Of a DNA stretch of 8,054 nt, positions 6,613 through 8,054 are shown in pieces. A program made the position numbers and the translations under genes. The notes beneath the pieces are model-generated. The model saw only the letters and a list, made by a program, of their open reading frames with translations. It was not told the origin of the DNA and did not search any database. Source of the DNA: an uncultured Marmoricola sp. (GTDB lineage: Bacteria > Actinomycetota > Actinomycetes > Propionibacteriales > Nocardioidaceae); contig CALMMO010000036.1 of the NCBI GenBank assembly GCA_937868455.1, forward strand, positions 1 through 8,054. The letters are read 5' to 3'. Position 1 is the first letter of the stretch. Each line of letters begins with the position of its first letter.

Positions 6613-7688
6613 TGGCCAGCGTGGGGACGGTGGATGCCGACGGCATCGAGGTGCGCGTCTCTAGCCCGGATCGGGTGATTTTCGAGGCCACCTCGCACAC
6701 CCCCGAGGTGACCAAGTTGATGGTCGCGCAGTACTTCGCATCGGTGGGAGATGGCTTGATGCGAGCACTCAGGGACCGCCCCACGGCGCTGGAACGCTGG
6801 ACCAAGGGTGTCAGGCCCGGCATGAAGTTGGCCACGGGTCCCTTCGATCGCGACGCCGATGCGTTTTACCAAAAGCGGGTGCCCAAGGGGGCGCCGGAGT
6901 ACGTCGAAACTACACAGATCACCTTCCCGAGTGGGCGCACGGCCGACGAAATCGTGCCCACCGTCCTGGCTGCCCCAGTGTGGGCAGCGCACATGGGCAC
7001 GTTGACCTTCCACCCATGGCCGGTTCGGAGCAGCGATGTGGACCGTCCAGACGAACTGCGCATCGATCTTGACCCCCAACCTGGCACCTCCTTTAGCGAC
7101 GCGGTGCGTGTTGCTGGGGTGGCACGAGAGTTGCTCAGCGACCTGGGCATGACTGGCTATTGCAAGACCTCAGGCAACCGAGGTGTGCATGTGTTCGTCC
7201 GCATCGAGCCACGCTGGGAGTTTCTCGACGTACGCCATGCTGCGATCGCGTTTGGCCGCGAACTGGAAAAGCGCGACGACGGGGTCACCACCGCGTGGTG
7301 GAAGGAGGAACGCGGGGCTCGGATCTTCGTTGACTACAACCAAAACTGCCGAGATCGCACCATTGCTTCGGCCTATTCGTTGCGACCCTTGCCCGGTGCA
7401 CCGGTGTCGATGCCGATGAGTTGGGAGGCGCTGTCACAGGTCACCGATCCCGCCACCTTGAATCTCTTTACGGTGCCACCGATGCTCGCCGAGTACGGCG
7501 ATGCTTGGGCAGGGATCGACGAGGTCGCTCACTCGCTCCAGCCGCTGCTTGACCTGTGGGACGCCCACCCAGTCGAACTCAACTTCCCACCCGATCACCC
7601 CAAGATGCCTGGCGAGCCACCTCGAGTGCAGCCCAGTAAGAAGGTCGCCGCACACTGGGATGAAGCCGGCAACCGGATCGAGGATTGA
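6612..7688 (+). CDS. Stand-alone LigD-type DNA polymerase/primase domain protein (PolDom)
   Basis: A 358-residue protein of the archaeo-eukaryotic primase superfamily, matching the polymerase domain of bacterial LigD, the end-joining ligase, but with no ligase or nuclease domain. Catalytic features: RIDLDPQPG with metal-binding Asp152 and Asp154, FHPWPVR with His134, KTSGNRGVHVFV with His193 in the nucleotide-binding loop, and third acidic residue Asp241 in IFVDYNQN, followed by RTIASAYSLRP. The tail PKMPGEPPRVQPS resembles other stand-alone actinobacterial copies as I remember them (Rv3730c type). Such proteins fill gaps or prime with NTPs or dNTPs in repair; the role here is inferred. I chose ATG 6612, in a TGATG junction with AGGTG at 6602-6606 five bases upstream; GTG 6609 is possible and adds one residue. 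It forms an operon with the preceding oxidoreductase, an unexpected partner. Confidence 0.9.
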   Translation: MASVGTVDADGIEVRVSSPDRVIFEATSHTPEVTKLMVAQYFASVGDGLMRALRDRPTALERWTKGVRPGMKLATGPFDRDADAFYQKRVPKGAPEYVETTQITFPSGRTADEIVPTVLAAPVWAAHMGTLTFHPWPVRSSDVDRPDELRIDLDPQPGTSFSDAVRVAGVARELLSDLGMTGYCKTSGNRGVHVFVRIEPRWEFLDVRHAAIAFGRELEKRDDGVTTAWWKEERGARIFVDYNQNCRDRTIASAYSLRPLPGAPVSMPMSWEALSQVTDPATLNLFTVPPMLAEYGDAWAGIDEVAHSLQPLLDLWDAHPVELNFPPDHPKMPGEPPRVQPSKKVAAHWDEAGNRIED

Positions 7689-7697
7689 CCCACGCCG

Positions 7698-7718
7698 CGT
7701 TATTGGGCCACGTTATTG
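7698..7718 (+). repeat. Tandem 8-bp direct repeat CGTTATTG upstream of the ABC gene
   Basis: CGTTATTG occurs at 7698-7705 and 7711-7718, 13 bases apart start to start, in the 53-base gap between the polymerase-domain gene and the ABC transporter gene. It is locally AT-rich. The second copy sits where the -35 region of a promoter using TAAGTT (7734-7739) would be. It may be a regulator site or chance. Confidence 0.4.
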
Positions 7719-7733
7719 ATTTGCCAACCTCGC

Positions 7734-7739
7734 TAAGTT
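7734..7739 (+). promoter_or_regulatory. Possible -10 element of the ABC transporter gene
   Basis: TAAGTT fits TANNNT and lies eight bases before an in-frame GTG at 7748, which would give a leaderless message starting there. The -35 region has no clear TTGACA (TTATTG with a 15-base spacer at best). It lies too close to ATG 7742 for that ATG to be transcribed from it. Weak prediction. Confidence 0.25.
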
Positions 7740-7741
7740 AG

Positions 7742-8054
7742 ATGTTTGTGACCTCCGCGATGACTGACCCCGCTGAGAGGGTGGCCACGATCCGCGACGG
7801 GCTCCGGGTCATCGGTCAAGGAATCGCGCGTGAGCCGCGACTCTTCGCCATTGCTGCTGCGGGTGCCTTGGTCTTTGGTGCCCTCACGGTCGTTGATGCG
7901 TGGGCGCTGGGGTGGGCCACTGAACACGCCCTGATCCCCGCCTTTCGCGATGGCACCATCGGTGCTGGAGTGCTCGTCGGCATCGTTGCCATCTTCGTTG
8001 GATTGGCGCTACTACGTGCCGCCGGGGTGGTGGCCCGCCGCATGGGCGGGGGCA
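7742..8054 (+). CDS. ABC exporter, N-terminal part (partial, runs off right edge)
   Basis: The first 104 codons of a longer gene cut by the window end. The protein begins with a short cytoplasmic segment containing GLRVIGQGIAREPRLF and then shows two likely membrane spans, about residues 35-59 and 73-95, separated by ATEHALIPAFRDG, and ends at VVARRMGGG. This pattern matches the start of the actinobacterial fused ABC permease/ATPase exporters (type-1 exporter transmembrane domain) as I know them; the Walker motifs would lie beyond the window, so the ATPase part is not seen. The substrate is unknown. The start is uncertain: ATG 7742, GTG 7748 and ATG 7760 are all in frame, with no good ribosome site for any; a possible -10 favours GTG 7748. 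The 53-base gap makes it a separate unit or a loose extension of the preceding operon. Confidence 0.72.
   Translation, partial: MFVTSAMTDPAERVATIRDGLRVIGQGIAREPRLFAIAAAGALVFGALTVVDAWALGWATEHALIPAFRDGTIGAGVLVGIVAIFVGLALLRAAGVVARRMGGG

Noticed and set aside
1..8054. Mobile element, CRISPR array, toxin-antitoxin or defence system
   Set aside because: No transposase, integrase, regularly spaced repeats, small paired toxin/antitoxin genes or nuclease/helicase defence genes are visible; base composition looks even throughout.

Overview
The window looks like chromosomal DNA of a high-GC Gram-positive bacterium of the Actinomycetota. The evidence is a G+C-rich third codon position, a DUF3000 gene (a family I know only from actinobacteria), an actinobacterial-type HemQ with histidine 118, tyrosine 135 and histidine 158, and promoters that place the start codon at or next to the transcription start (leaderless genes). 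I see no insertion sequence, phage gene, tRNA, rRNA or CRISPR array. Genes are tightly packed and no stretch over 75 bases lacks a gene.

Left part (1-1953): the tail of an unidentified plus-strand gene ends six bases from the end of a minus-strand pair, DUF3000 followed by ribonuclease D. The pair shares an ATGA stop/start overlap and has a readable leaderless promoter.

Middle part (2025-5154): a divergent plus-strand operon carries hemE, hemG/hemY (cgoX) and hemQ (chdC), joined by two ATGA overlaps. These enzymes take uroporphyrinogen III to coproporphyrinogen III, oxidise it to coproporphyrin III, and, after iron insertion by a ferrochelatase encoded elsewhere, decarboxylate coproheme to heme b. 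This is the coproporphyrin-dependent route. The order RNase D / DUF3000 / hemE / hemY / hemQ resembles Mycobacterium tuberculosis Rv2681-Rv2676c as I recall it.

Right part (5120-8054): msrB (methionine sulfoxide reductase B) lies on the minus strand and its 3' end overlaps the hemQ 3' end by 35 bases. Divergent from it are a zinc-free NADP-dependent MDR oxidoreductase and, coupled to that by a TGATG junction, a stand-alone LigD-type DNA polymerase/primase domain protein. After a short gap comes the start of an ABC exporter, cut by the window edge.

Most of the window is recognisable conserved gene content. The most striking structure is the 47-base msrB/oxidoreductase intergenic region: a perfect 11-base inverted repeat is centred exactly between the two start codons and places an identical TAGGCT -10 hexamer 7 bases before each ATG. 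I found no convincing new multi-gene system.
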